Shown here piece by piece: positions 8,579 through 16,795 of a stretch of 64,000 bases of DNA. Under the pieces are notes generated by a model. That model saw only the letters and a program-made list of their open reading frames with translations, searched no databases and was not told where the DNA came from. Location of the stretch: positions 52,597 through 116,596 of the forward strand of contig NZ_MPDM01000006.1 in assembly GCF_001936115.1 (NCBI RefSeq), written 5' to 3'. The number at the start of each line of letters is the position of its first letter. Positions within the stretch are counted from its first letter, which is position 1. A program made the translations under genes and the position numbers. This stretch comes from Boudabousia marimammalium (GTDB lineage: Bacteria > Actinomycetota > Actinomycetes > Actinomycetales > Actinomycetaceae).

Positions 8579-8647
8579 TTAGCGCCAAACAATGAAATAG
8601 GGGGTACCTGCAGAGCAGCGGGTAGCGATTATCTCTAGAGTTTTCAT
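8579..8647 (-). CDS. 22-residue peptide gene heading the ABC operon
   Basis: An ATG at 8647 follows AGGAGGA at ideal spacing and opens a 22-codon frame ending in TAA at 8579, 13 bases before the GTG of the ABC ATPase. The peptide starts MKTLEIIA and ends TRCSAGTPYFIVWR: one Cys, then Gly, Pro and an aromatic/hydrophobic tail. There is no signal peptide and I recognise no family. The ribosome binding site is the best in this operon, so the frame is probably translated. Options are a small secreted peptide (bacteriocin or signal) exported or recognised by the ABC proteins, or a leader peptide controlling them. Position and ribosome binding site are seen; function is inference. Confidence 0.55.
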   Translation of the reverse strand: MKTLEIIATRCSAGTPYFIVWR

Positions 8648-8729
8648 CACATTCCTCCTGAGAGAAGATAAAATACTGTGTCATCAAGAGAACACTCGCA
8701 CAAAATGATAGTAACAGAACAATAAGCTA

Positions 8730-8757
8730 AGTTTAGGGCAGATTTATTGCGTTTCAA
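8730..8757 (-). promoter_or_regulatory. Candidate promoter of the peptide/ABC operon
   Basis: On the minus strand TTGAAA (8752-8757) and TAAACT (8730-8735) are 16 bases apart, about 80 bases upstream of the peptide start. The hexamers fit a housekeeping sigma factor. The region is AT-rich, so chance matches are likely. Confidence 0.35.
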
Positions 8758-8799
8758 GCAACTTTCTAAACGGGTTTAGTGCGGTAAGGAGGGTACGTC

Positions 8800-9417
8800 T
8801 TGGACACTGGCAGGATGGAAGCTTTTAGCGATGGCGTGCTAGCCATCGTCATTACCATCATGGTATTAAAATTGACGCTTTCCGAGGGGCCCGATTGGAC
8901 AACCCTGACCGACGCGGCACCCGTCTTAATGGCCTATGTGGTGAGCTACCTATATGTGGGTATCTATTGGGCGAACCATCATCACTTGGTCAAAGTAGCA
9001 GAATCCGTGTCTGGCACCATTTTGTGGATGAATCTGCTGTGGCTGTTTTGGATGACGCTAATCCCAGTCGCTACAGAGTGGGTGGGCTTGTACCCGTTCT
9101 CGCGTATTCCGACCCTGTTTTATGGGGTAATCCTGTTCTTGTCTGCGCTCTCTTACCATCTGCTGCAAACTTCGATTGTGCGTCAGGCGGGACCTGATTC
9201 TGCGATTGCGAGACGTATCGGTAAAGACTGGAAAGGCAAGCTCTCCATCTTGGCGTATGGTTTAGCTGCTGCCGGTTCTCTTTTCCAACCAATCATCTCT
9301 TACGCTTTCTATGCGATTGTAGCGATTGCGTGGATTGTTCCAGATGTGCGACTAGAGCAGTTGTTCGGGGAAATCGAAGCTTCACCGCCTGAGAGCGATA
9401 CGGCCAGCAATGAGTGA
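8800..9417 (+). CDS. TMEM175/DUF1211 family membrane protein
   Basis: A 205-residue integral membrane protein of the TMEM175 family, whose characterised bacterial members are potassium channels. The signature is at the N-terminus: RMEAFSDGVLAIVITIMVLKL, carrying the RxxxFSDGVxAIxxT pattern of the first helix. About six hydrophobic segments follow, with WANHHHLVK in the third helix region and an acidic tail. The start is a TTG at 8800, chosen because AAGGAGG sits about eight bases upstream; the internal ATG at 8815 would cut into the signature. It is divergent from the peptide/ABC operon and stands alone. Confidence 0.85.
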   Translation: MDTGRMEAFSDGVLAIVITIMVLKLTLSEGPDWTTLTDAAPVLMAYVVSYLYVGIYWANHHHLVKVAESVSGTILWMNLLWLFWMTLIPVATEWVGLYPFSRIPTLFYGVILFLSALSYHLLQTSIVRQAGPDSAIARRIGKDWKGKLSILAYGLAAAGSLFQPIISYAFYAIVAIAWIVPDVRLEQLFGEIEASPPESDTASNE

Positions 9418-9508
9418 GCTGTTTTAAGGTGTTAAATCCCGCTGACTGGCTGCAGGCGGTGAATAGACACCTACAGCCATTCGAGTTCATTTATTTGGGG
9501 ACGCCCGC

Positions 9509-10306
9509 CTACTGCCATTGGGCGGCGGCCGGGTCAACCCCGTTCGCTTCGGCGTTGGCATCAATAATGGCTTTCAGCCATTCAGCTAAACCCTCGGCGC
9601 GCTCCTCATAGTAGGCGCGAAAACGCGGGTCACCCACGTAGCCGCGGGCTAGCAGCACCTGCTTGGCGTGCGTGACAGGGAAGAAAGCGGAAACCAGTTC
9701 ACGGTGTACTTCCGCTAGCCGGTTCGCTTCCTCGCTGCCGGGCTTAACGCCAGCTTTCATTCCGGCTACCAGCTGGCTTTCCACCTGGGCTGTCCGGGTT
9801 TTCATGTCAGCCCAGTCTGAGGCGCTCATCTGTGCGGCAACCTGTGCGCTGGCTTTCCAGTCGTCAGTGTCACCCCACTTTTCTTCGGCTTCATCCTGGT
9901 ATGCAGCGAAACTGGCGTCCCCTAAGATTTCACCGATTTCTTCAGCAGATAGTTTATGCTCGCTCATTGTTTCCTCCAGCAGGTGGTTTACGGCTTGAAC
10001 CATCCGGTCCAGTTCGCCTTGTTTTTCGATGAGCAAGTCACGCTGACGACGCAGATGGGTGACCGCATCCCCCTCGTCCTCAAATAGCTTCCCAATCTGA
10101 TCCAAGCTCATGCCGGTGGCCCGGTAAATCATGACCTGTTGCAGACGCTCAATATCTTCCGGGCCGTATAGGCGATACTCTGACCAGGTGCGTTCCGTAG
10201 GCTGAACCAGTCCGCGTTCTTCCCAATAGTGAAGGGTGCGCACTGACAGGCCGAGGAGGCGGGAAACCTCCCCCACTGTGCGTAAATCATCTGGTTTCTT
10301 GCTCAT
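9509..10306 (-). CDS. MerR-family regulator, TipAL-like
   Basis: A 265-residue transcription activator. Residues 8-75 are a MerR winged helix (TVGEVSRLLGLSVRTLHYWEERGLVQP...YRLYGPEDIERLQQVM), then a dimerisation helix (about 80-115), then a TipAS/antibiotic-recognition domain (from EEIGEILGD to the end, with HAKQVLLARGYVGDPRFRAYYE). In Streptomyces, TipAL binds thiopeptides through this domain and activates its own promoter. Here the promoter just upstream has the stretched spacer typical of MerR targets, so autoregulation is likely. No obvious thiopeptide genes are near. The neighbouring ECF transporter lies upstream on the same strand but has its own promoter region. Confidence 0.88.
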   Translation of the reverse strand: MSKKPDDLRTVGEVSRLLGLSVRTLHYWEERGLVQPTERTWSEYRLYGPEDIERLQQVMIYRATGMSLDQIGKLFEDEGDAVTHLRRQRDLLIEKQGELDRMVQAVNHLLEETMSEHKLSAEEIGEILGDASFAAYQDEAEEKWGDTDDWKASAQVAAQMSASDWADMKTRTAQVESQLVAGMKAGVKPGSEEANRLAEVHRELVSAFFPVTHAKQVLLARGYVGDPRFRAYYEERAEGLAEWLKAIIDANAEANGVDPAAAQWQ

Positions 10307-10312
10307 GCCTCC

Positions 10313-10343
10313 ACCCTAGAATCTGACGTTGCGTCAGGGTCAA
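10313..10343 (-). promoter_or_regulatory. MerR-type promoter with 19-base spacer and dyad
   Basis: On the minus strand TTGACC (-35, 10338-10343) and TAGGGT (-10, 10313-10318) are separated by 19 bases, and the spacer carries the inverted repeat CTGACGCAACGTCAG. A 19-base spacer filled by a dyad is the hallmark of promoters activated by MerR proteins. The -35 overlaps the stop codon of the ECF gene, and the -10 lies so near the ATG at 10306 that the transcript would be leaderless or almost so. Confidence 0.75.
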
Positions 10344-12769
10344 GCCGAAACTGTCAGCCACACTCCTAGCGCCCAAACTACTAACACGACTACGGTATCA
10401 ATAATGCGCCAAGGTACCTGCTGGAACTCGGTGCGCGTCCGGTAGGCGCCCAGTGCCCGAGAGTCCATGGACAGTGCCACTCGCTCCGCATGTTGGACGC
10501 CCAGAATCATGAGCGGCAGCGCCGACCCGAACCAGCGCACCACGGGACCGAATATCCCCCACTTGGAGCCGATTCTCCGCAAGGCACGGGCGGTCCGCAG
10601 CAGGGTGAAATCACGGCGGAAACCTTGGATGAAAGCGATCGCGGTAGTACCTGCCGCGCCGATCCGGTAAGGCAGCCGCATAGTGGTGGTGAGCGTAGTG
10701 ATCACCGACGCAGGGTCACTGTAAACACCCGACAGCAGAACTAATCCAAGGAAGGCACCCACCATCGTGCTGGCGGTAACGGAGGAGCCGTAATCGTAAA
10801 TGTAGACGGCCTCTCCCCCGGCGGACCAACTGTAGTTGAAAGCTAAAAACAACAAGCCGGCGACCAGCCAGCTGGCGGCAACCGTGCCCGCCGCGCGACG
10901 CCAACCCGGTCGGGCTGCAATAATCAGCCCACTGACCACAATCATGGTGGTCAGGTTAAGGCTGGTGCTACGTACCGCGACTAGCGCATACAGCATCGGC
11001 AAAATCGCCAAAAACAGAGTCATCGGGTTCAGTGCGCTGAACAAGCCTTTGGGCTTCACTGGTCGCGGAGGTATCGCGGGCTGAGGGGATGGCACGGGCT
11101 GAGGGGATAGCACGGGCCGAGGGGGTATCGCTGGCCGAGGGGGTATCCGGGTCTGGACCTGCGGTGAATCCAGCTGTGCTGCCGGCGGATTCGCATCCGG
11201 TAGCACAATCAAATGTGAGGCGTGAGAGAGCGCCAGGTTAATATCGTGCGTCGCCATCAGCACGGTCCGGCCCTCCGCGCGGAGCTGTTCGATGAAATCA
11301 ACCAGCTCACAGGTGTTATCCCAGTCCTGCCCGTAGGTTGGCTCATCCAGCACAATAATTTGCCGTTGTTCCGCGACCATCGTGGCCACTGAAAGGCGCC
11401 TAGCTTGACCGCCTGACAGGGTGAGCGGATGCCGGTCGCGATGCTCCCACAAGTGGAACTGCTTGAGCAGCTCCTCACAGCGCTCATTGCTAACGCCGGT
11501 AATCAAGATTTCTTTCTGCACGGTGCTGGCTACCAGCTGATGTTCAGGATTTTGGAACACGTAGCCGACCTGATAGCGGCCCTTCCGCACCTCTTTACCG
11601 ACGGCCTGCGCGACCGTGCCCTCGCTCTTTAACAGTCCGGCAAGGCCCGAAACAAGGGAGGTTTTCCCCGCCCCATTCGGTCCCAGCACCGCAAGGAATT
11701 CTCCGCCAGCCAGTCGCAAGGAAATCTTCGGGCTCCGGCCGGGAATGTCGTAACCTTGCAGATTCAGCACTGGAGTTGAGCCTGCCGCGCTGGTGTCCAG
11801 TCCAGCTACCTGCCGCCACTGTCCGCCGGTCTTTTCATAGTAGGCGACGTCCGTTTTAACTAAATCATGCAGGCTGGGATGCTTAATGCTTTCACTGCCA
11901 GATTGGAGGCTTTGCACGCCCTCGTCCCTGAGTTCACGCGGCAACCAGACCCCGATTTCTTTGAGCTGGGAGGTGTACTGCTGGAAGACCTGGGCGGGGC
12001 TACCTTGGGCGAGGACTTTCCCTTCCGCGTCGAGGGCGATTACTTGGTCCAGCACCGGCATCAGGGAGTCCAGATTATGGTCGATAATCACTACTGCGGA
12101 GCCGGCCGCGGCCCGCTCCCGCACAATCTGGTGGATGGTTTCGCGCCCGAAATCATCGATTGTTGAGGTTGGCTCATCGAGGATAAGTAGTCGCGGGTGC
12201 GGGGCCAAAGCCGCCGCCAAGGCGAGGCGCTGCCTTTGCCCGCCTGAAAGCGTCCACGGGTCGTCCCAAATTTTTGGTAGCAAACCAACCTGCTGCAAGA
12301 CCTCAACTACACGGGACTCATTTTTCTCCAGATCCCAGCACAGATTCTGCAGCGGGAAAGCAACCTCATCATGGACGCTGCGGGTAATGATGGCGGCGTC
12401 AGGATTTTGGCCCACATAGCCGACGTTCGTGGCAATAGTTTCAATGGTGGCGGCGGCAATCTCCTCCCCTGCCAACGCCACATTACCGGCGTACCGGGAG
12501 GGGATGCAGTGCGGGATCAGGCCAGCTAGGGTGCGAATCAAGGTGGTTTTGCCGCAGCCGGAAGGCCCAATAATAGCCGTCACCTGGTGGGTTAGCTGAT
12601 TGAATGTCACATCCCCCAGTAGCCAGCGGGGTGTGCCCAGATAGTTGACGGCGAGGTCTTTGACTGTAATTAGGGTTTCGTTCTTGCCGTCAGGGTCGTC
12701 TACTGGAGGGCGTCCACGGCCAGCCAAAGTCTGCGCCCCCGTCTCAGCGGCGCGGATGTCATGATTCAT
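10340..12769 (-). CDS. Fused ECF transporter: two ATPases plus EcfT
   Basis: An 809-residue fusion of the three energising parts of an ECF vitamin/metal transporter. ABC domain 1 (about 30-270) has GPSGCGKTT, LSGGQRQRLALAAAL and LLILDEPTSTIDD. ABC domain 2 (about 330-530) has GPNGAGKTS, LSGGQARRLSVATM and IIVLDEPTYGQDW. A Pro-rich linker (about 545-575) leads to an EcfT membrane domain with five or so helices and the RTARALRRIGSKWGIFGP coupling-helix region with Ala-Arg-Ala-like motifs. The S component gene lies 15 bases upstream on the same strand, so it is a dedicated transporter. The linker is encoded by tandem 18-base repeats. Substrate unknown; see the iron-box note. Confidence 0.9.
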   Translation of the reverse strand: MNHDIRAAETGAQTLAGRGRPPVDDPDGKNETLITVKDLAVNYLGTPRWLLGDVTFNQLTHQVTAIIGPSGCGKTTLIRTLAGLIPHCIPSRYAGNVALAGEEIAAATIETIATNVGYVGQNPDAAIITRSVHDEVAFPLQNLCWDLEKNESRVVEVLQQVGLLPKIWDDPWTLSGGQRQRLALAAALAPHPRLLILDEPTSTIDDFGRETIHQIVRERAAAGSAVVIIDHNLDSLMPVLDQVIALDAEGKVLAQGSPAQVFQQYTSQLKEIGVWLPRELRDEGVQSLQSGSESIKHPSLHDLVKTDVAYYEKTGGQWRQVAGLDTSAAGSTPVLNLQGYDIPGRSPKISLRLAGGEFLAVLGPNGAGKTSLVSGLAGLLKSEGTVAQAVGKEVRKGRYQVGYVFQNPEHQLVASTVQKEILITGVSNERCEELLKQFHLWEHRDRHPLTLSGGQARRLSVATMVAEQRQIIVLDEPTYGQDWDNTCELVDFIEQLRAEGRTVLMATHDINLALSHASHLIVLPDANPPAAQLDSPQVQTRIPPRPAIPPRPVLSPQPVPSPQPAIPPRPVKPKGLFSALNPMTLFLAILPMLYALVAVRSTSLNLTTMIVVSGLIIAARPGWRRAAGTVAASWLVAGLLFLAFNYSWSAGGEAVYIYDYGSSVTASTMVGAFLGLVLLSGVYSDPASVITTLTTTMRLPYRIGAAGTTAIAFIQGFRRDFTLLRTARALRRIGSKWGIFGPVVRWFGSALPLMILGVQHAERVALSMDSRALGAYRTRTEFQQVPWRIIDTVVVLVVWALGVWLTVSA
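11061..11150. repeat. Five tandem 18-base repeats in the ECF gene
   Basis: Five head-to-tail copies of an 18-base unit of the form GGCYGAGGGGRTAKCNCG encode the linker repeats PPRPAI, PPRPVL, SPQPVP, SPQPAI and PPRPVK. The period is a multiple of three, so copy-number change would shorten or lengthen the linker between the second ATPase and EcfT without a frameshift. Confidence 0.85.
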
Positions 12770-12784
12770 CAGATTGCTTGCAAT

Positions 12785-13396
12785 CTACTTTTTGTGATCG
12801 AAGCCGACGCCAGCGCGGTTAAAGAGCTTGGTGAGACCAATCGCGGCTAAGCCTCCCAGCAGCGCGGAAGCCACCGAGATCAGCACCATGGGAATCATGG
12901 AGCCGTAACCGACCGTGACCTGCAAGAGCATGGTGTACATCCAGCCGTTCATGAAGCCGAAAAAACCGGCAGAAATCAAGAATGCCCACCAAGTCCACTT
13001 GCGGTAAAGCATGACGGCCAGAGGAATCTCAATGAAAGCACCACCGATCAGGTTACCGACGATAGCACCGGGTCCGGCGGGGGTAGTGAAAACACTGATA
13101 ATACCGGCGATGAGGGCGGCAATCATGACCGCACCGGGACGACGCACCACGGTGGCGGGCAGCAGGTAGGGAATCACCCACAAGCCCATGATGGAAACTC
13201 CCACGTAAACGGCTTTCGGGGATGATCCCGCCGCCGGAGCCAAATAGTTCAGCGGGATTAAGAGAATCATTCCCAGCACGGCAAGTGCCGCTGTCACCAT
13301 TAGGTTTCGGGTGCCGAGGGCGGAGTCCGCCAGTCCCTTACGGGCGGAAGTGTGAATCTGGCGCTCATTATTCTCTACAGGATTATTGGTTTCCAT
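12785..13396 (-). CDS. ECF transporter S component (YkoE-like)
   Basis: A 203-residue substrate-binding membrane subunit with about six hydrophobic segments. It has the S-component features: short helices, the conserved Ala-rich first segment (LMVTAALAVLGMILLIPLNYL) and a Gly/Pro-rich middle (TTPAGPGAIVGNLIGGAFIEIP). It most resembles the YkoE group, known for thiamine-precursor uptake, but no TPP riboswitch precedes it; instead a DtxR/IdeR-type box lies upstream. So a cofactor or metal complex needed when iron is scarce is as likely. It is cotranscribed with the fused ATPase/EcfT gene 15 bases downstream. Confidence 0.8.
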   Translation of the reverse strand: METNNPVENNERQIHTSARKGLADSALGTRNLMVTAALAVLGMILLIPLNYLAPAAGSSPKAVYVGVSIMGLWVIPYLLPATVVRRPGAVMIAALIAGIISVFTTPAGPGAIVGNLIGGAFIEIPLAVMLYRKWTWWAFLISAGFFGFMNGWMYTMLLQVTVGYGSMIPMVLISVASALLGGLAAIGLTKLFNRAGVGFDHKK

Positions 13397-13446
13397 CAGT
13401 GCAATCCTTTTGCAAATCAGTTCATTCTATGCCATCAAATGGTTAC

Positions 13447-13465
13447 TTAGGTAAGTCTAACCTCA
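13447..13465. promoter_or_regulatory. DtxR/IdeR-like iron box
   Basis: TTAGGTAAGTCTAACCTCA matches the 19-base DtxR/IdeR consensus TTAGGTTAGGCTAACCTAA at 16 positions. It lies 51 bases upstream of the ECF S-component start, where it would overlap the -35 region of a promoter with a -10 TAGAAT near 13423-13428, and about 90 bases upstream of the divergent DUF1275 gene. Iron-dependent repression of the ECF transporter is therefore likely; control of the other gene is possible. Confidence 0.7.
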
Positions 13466-13552
13466 CGATAGGCTTTAGGCAAGGAAACACATTGTGTTGG
13501 GAATATCTGGGCTCTTGAGACGTTTAGAAAAGATGTATTAGGAGTGGTGAAT

Positions 13553-14299
13553 ATGAATGTTTTTCTGAAACAGGTTAAAGAAACTATTGTCCCTTCTGCC
13601 GGAAATCCGCACGGCCCTCTACCCACGCTGTTCGTACTGTGGACCGTAGTGACCGGCCTAGTTGACGCCTATTCGTATTTGGCTTTGAGCCGCGTATTTG
13701 TGGCGAATATGACCGGTAACGTGGTCTTCCTCGGCTTCGCCCTCGGTGGGGCACCAGGCTTCACCTGGTGGGCTTCCATTCTGGCTATCCTCGCTTTCAT
13801 GGGCGGGGCCTTCAGCGGAGGTAAGCTCCGCAGTAGCAGATTCGGCAAGCATCGGGCGCAGCTTTTGGCGGCGACCATGGTGGTGCAGATTTCGCTAATG
13901 AGTTTAGCTGCGCTGGCAGCTCTCCTGCTGCATCCGGCAGTCAGCCTGATCGGTCTAGCTACCACGGTGCTGCTCCTGAGTATCTCCATGGGACTACAAA
14001 ACGCAATCGCGCGGGCGATGGCAGTACCAGACCTGACTACCACAGTGCTTACCTTAACGATTACAGGTTTAGCCGGGGACGGCAGCGGCCAGCCCGACAA
14101 GGAACATAATGTTGGGCGGCGGATTATCTCCATCAGCGCGATGATGCTGGGCGCATTCATTGGGGCAATCCTGGTGCACTATGAAACTCCTGTGGCCGGC
14201 CTTGGAGTCGCTATCGCGCTACTGGCGATTATCCTGTGGCGCGCCCTCGTCCATCAAAACGACACCGCCAAGTGGACGGTTGTGCGGTCTAAGCCCTAA
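13553..14299 (+). CDS. DUF1275 (YoaK-like) membrane protein
   Basis: A 248-residue protein with six to seven hydrophobic segments and the DUF1275 landmarks VTGLVDAYSYLALSRVFVANMTGNVVFLG near the N-terminus and a Gly-rich segment after the second helix. The biochemical function of the family is unknown. I start at ATG 13553 because GGAG lies eight bases upstream; two in-frame GTG codons at 13544 and 13547 are alternatives. Its stop overlaps the end of the convergent sialidase gene by 11 bases. The upstream iron box is shared with the divergent ECF operon. Confidence 0.82.
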   Translation: MNVFLKQVKETIVPSAGNPHGPLPTLFVLWTVVTGLVDAYSYLALSRVFVANMTGNVVFLGFALGGAPGFTWWASILAILAFMGGAFSGGKLRSSRFGKHRAQLLAATMVVQISLMSLAALAALLLHPAVSLIGLATTVLLLSISMGLQNAIARAMAVPDLTTTVLTLTITGLAGDGSGQPDKEHNVGRRIISISAMMLGAFIGAILVHYETPVAGLGVAIALLAIILWRALVHQNDTAKWTVVRSKP

Positions 14300-16565
14300 C
14301 CGGCGACAGCTCAGGCTTCCCGAACCACTCCAGAGGGACGGTAGTGAAATAGACGCCTTGCGTTTCCCGCTCCCAAAGCAAACCAAGCGTGTTCTCATCC
14401 AGTCTGGTCAGGCACTGGTACACGTAATGGTAGGGGTTGAAAGTGCGGGAGATGCTCCAGTTCTTCCCACCGTCCAGAGAAACCCGCAAAACTCCTCTTC
14501 CCCGGTAGGGTAAGAGCTGTGAAGCGTTCGCGAAAACCAGTCGATCAGGGTGCTTCTGGGTGGGCATGGCAATGGCGTGCGGCTGGGAGAAAATCTCCGG
14601 CAACTGGTCGTGGAATGTTACTTCGCGCCAGCTTTGACCGCCATCTACACTGGTTGCCGTTGCCACGCGCTGGCTAGGATCTTGGTTGCGCATGAACAGC
14701 ATCAGTGACCCGTCGCGACGGTCAACCACAGTGGATTCATAGTTGGCGGCCAGCTTATTGGTGAAAGTTCTTGCGAAGATTTCTTCTCCGTCAAAGATTC
14801 GTCCGTCGTTGGGGGCTGCGCCCCGCTGCCAGGTCCGCCCGTGATCGTCTGAATAGATTACTGCCGAAGAAAACGAACTCAAGTGCTCAGTGCTGAAATA
14901 GATGGGAACCACCAGACGGCCAGCGTATTTGCCGTGGCGAATCTGGATGCCGGTTCCCGGGCCGGTTCCTAAGAAAGCCATCCAGTTTTCCTTCACCTGG
15001 TGGTTCACGTGTTGCGGCTTTGACCAGGTCTGCCCGTTGTCATCAGAGTAGATATAAATCAAGAAGGAGGTCCTGGCGACCATGAGGCTTTGCGCGGGGT
15101 CCTCCCCCTCGGATAAGAAAACATTGCCCTTGGGCTGAGATCCCAGGAATACGTCACCATTTTCGGCGAGGGTGTACCCGGTGGCTGCACCCTCAGTAGT
15201 GGTGACTTTCCCGTCCGCTTTCCACACGAACTGTGCGCCTTCACTGTCGTGAAGCAGGTATTCTCCTGCCGCTGTCACCCCTTTGCCCAGCCCGTTGTTT
15301 GGTTGCCCGATCCCACCGGGGAATTGGTCGATGAATACGAAGATTCGCCCCGTTTCTTTATCTTGCAGCAGACAAGAATCAATCACGGAAGAACCCGTCA
15401 GCCCCTCCCCCGGGTACTTCAGGAGCGTCCGCATTTCTTCCCAAGTTCTTCCCTTGTCCAAGGACCGCCGCATAGTGAAGTTAATGGAGTTCGGTGCGTC
15501 GTTAGGAATAGTTTCCCGCTGATCGGCCCCCGCTAAGAGCACCCCGTCTTGCGTCATCAGAAGTGAGGGGATCCGATATGAGGCTGCCCCATGGTAGCCG
15601 TAATCAAAAAGGCACTGAGTGGAGAGAGGCTTCACGCCGCTGAGTCGTTGGATCTGCCCGTCGGTGAGAGGATAAGCGTAGATTGAAGCGTTCCGGACCT
15701 CACCGAAGAGCTTTTCACCGCTAAAGTCCTGGCCGATGATTACCCGGTCAAGCCCGTCCACATCCGCGAAGAAAGCCTGCCCGGGAAGATGCGCCTCCAA
15801 GTATCCGTCAACATAGATGTCTACTGCGCCGCGGGCGACCCGCAACACCACATCATGCCAATCCCCCTCGTCCCAGTGCCCGGCAACCAAAAAATCCCGC
15901 CACTGCTTATTCCTACCCAAAACGGAGTATTTCAACCCGTTTGCGCTGAAAACTAGTTGCAGCTGTTGCACGCCGCCACCAGAGGCAGCCAGAATCGGGC
16001 CGGCCTGCCCCGGGCCGCGTACACGGTAACGCAAAAATATGGAACCTGAGCGGAGCTGCCCCAGCTCAGCCGCATCATAGGCGGAAAGCTCCGTAGCGGC
16101 AAAATCAATTAAGGATTCAGGTGGGAGCGCCCGCGCCAGCACCTCTGCAGGCGCGCTTTCCTCCGGTAATACCTCCAACCCGGTCACTTCTACCCCGACA
16201 CTGGAAGTTGTGAAGATTTGTGCGTCGTCTGCCGTTGAGCCTAGAAGCTCATGGAAAGCGAGAGAGGCGGTCGCGGAAAAACACTGGTAGCCGTCGAGGA
16301 AGATCTTGGTTCCCGCCGTCCCCGAGGTAATCGCGAAAGAATGCCAGGTACCATCAGTCAAGCCGAGGGCGTCTTCGATCTCTAGCCGAATTTTCTGCTT
16401 GGTTCCCCCGAGCAGCAACGGAGCGGAGCCTTTAATCGCCAGGTTCCACAGCTGTTTCCCATCCGCTTCGACGCGCAACAGAGGGGAATCAATGCGCGTT
16501 CGAAAATTGAAAAACAGAGAAATCTGGGAAGATTCCTGCAGCTTTCTGCTCACTACCATGCTCAT
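14289..16565 (-). CDS. Sialidase (GH33) with N-terminal lectin-like domain
   Basis: A 758-residue exo-alpha-sialidase that removes terminal sialic acid from glycans. The N-terminal half (about 1-310) contains two concanavalin/LamG-like stretches. The catalytic propeller starts at YRIPSLLM (the Y/FRIP motif with the first active-site Arg) and carries Asp boxes SLDKGRTW, SDDNGQTW, SDDHGRTW, SVDGGQSW and SLDGGKNW. Later Arg-containing strands IRHGKYAGRLVVP and HPDRLVFANAS fit the Arg triad. No signal peptide, LPXTG or membrane anchor is visible, so it may act inside the cell or leave it by another route. Start codons at 16565 and 16559 both lack a good Shine-Dalgarno; TAGACT lies eight bases upstream, so a leaderless transcript is possible. 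Confidence 0.92.
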   Translation of the reverse strand: MSMVVSRKLQESSQISLFFNFRTRIDSPLLRVEADGKQLWNLAIKGSAPLLLGGTKQKIRLEIEDALGLTDGTWHSFAITSGTAGTKIFLDGYQCFSATASLAFHELLGSTADDAQIFTTSSVGVEVTGLEVLPEESAPAEVLARALPPESLIDFAATELSAYDAAELGQLRSGSIFLRYRVRGPGQAGPILAASGGGVQQLQLVFSANGLKYSVLGRNKQWRDFLVAGHWDEGDWHDVVLRVARGAVDIYVDGYLEAHLPGQAFFADVDGLDRVIIGQDFSGEKLFGEVRNASIYAYPLTDGQIQRLSGVKPLSTQCLFDYGYHGAASYRIPSLLMTQDGVLLAGADQRETIPNDAPNSINFTMRRSLDKGRTWEEMRTLLKYPGEGLTGSSVIDSCLLQDKETGRIFVFIDQFPGGIGQPNNGLGKGVTAAGEYLLHDSEGAQFVWKADGKVTTTEGAATGYTLAENGDVFLGSQPKGNVFLSEGEDPAQSLMVARTSFLIYIYSDDNGQTWSKPQHVNHQVKENWMAFLGTGPGTGIQIRHGKYAGRLVVPIYFSTEHLSSFSSAVIYSDDHGRTWQRGAAPNDGRIFDGEEIFARTFTNKLAANYESTVVDRRDGSLMLFMRNQDPSQRVATATSVDGGQSWREVTFHDQLPEIFSQPHAIAMPTQKHPDRLVFANASQLLPYRGRGVLRVSLDGGKNWSISRTFNPYHYVYQCLTRLDENTLGLLWERETQGVYFTTVPLEWFGKPELSPVRA

Positions 16566-16612
16566 ATCTACCTAGTCTATAGCAGTTGGAATCCACATGA
16601 TAGGGTTACAGA

Positions 16613-16795
16613 TCAGCCCTGACGAAGCCGCTCGATGAAGCCACCGATGTCATCCACTAGGCCACCATACGCCCCTTGCAGTGGCACTTCGACATTGACC
16701 GCTACAGACGAATCAAAAGCTGGCCAGTCACCGTGCAGCACACCAATCCGCTGAACGTATAGTTCAACAGCAAGGTCACTCGTGGTTGACCGCAC
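16613..16795 (-). pseudogene. Remnant of a HipA-type kinase gene
   Basis: A GTG at 16795, overlapping the end of the upstream XRE gene in another frame as hipA usually overlaps hipB, opens a 60-codon frame. It begins like a HipA N-terminus (LAVELYVQRIGVLHGDWPAFD) and then jumps to a sequence that looks like a C-terminal end (SVAVNVEVPLQGAYGGLVDD). A full HipA has about 400 residues, so the kinase core is missing. An internal deletion is the simplest reading. The HipA assignment rests on this short match and the operon position. Confidence 0.5.
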
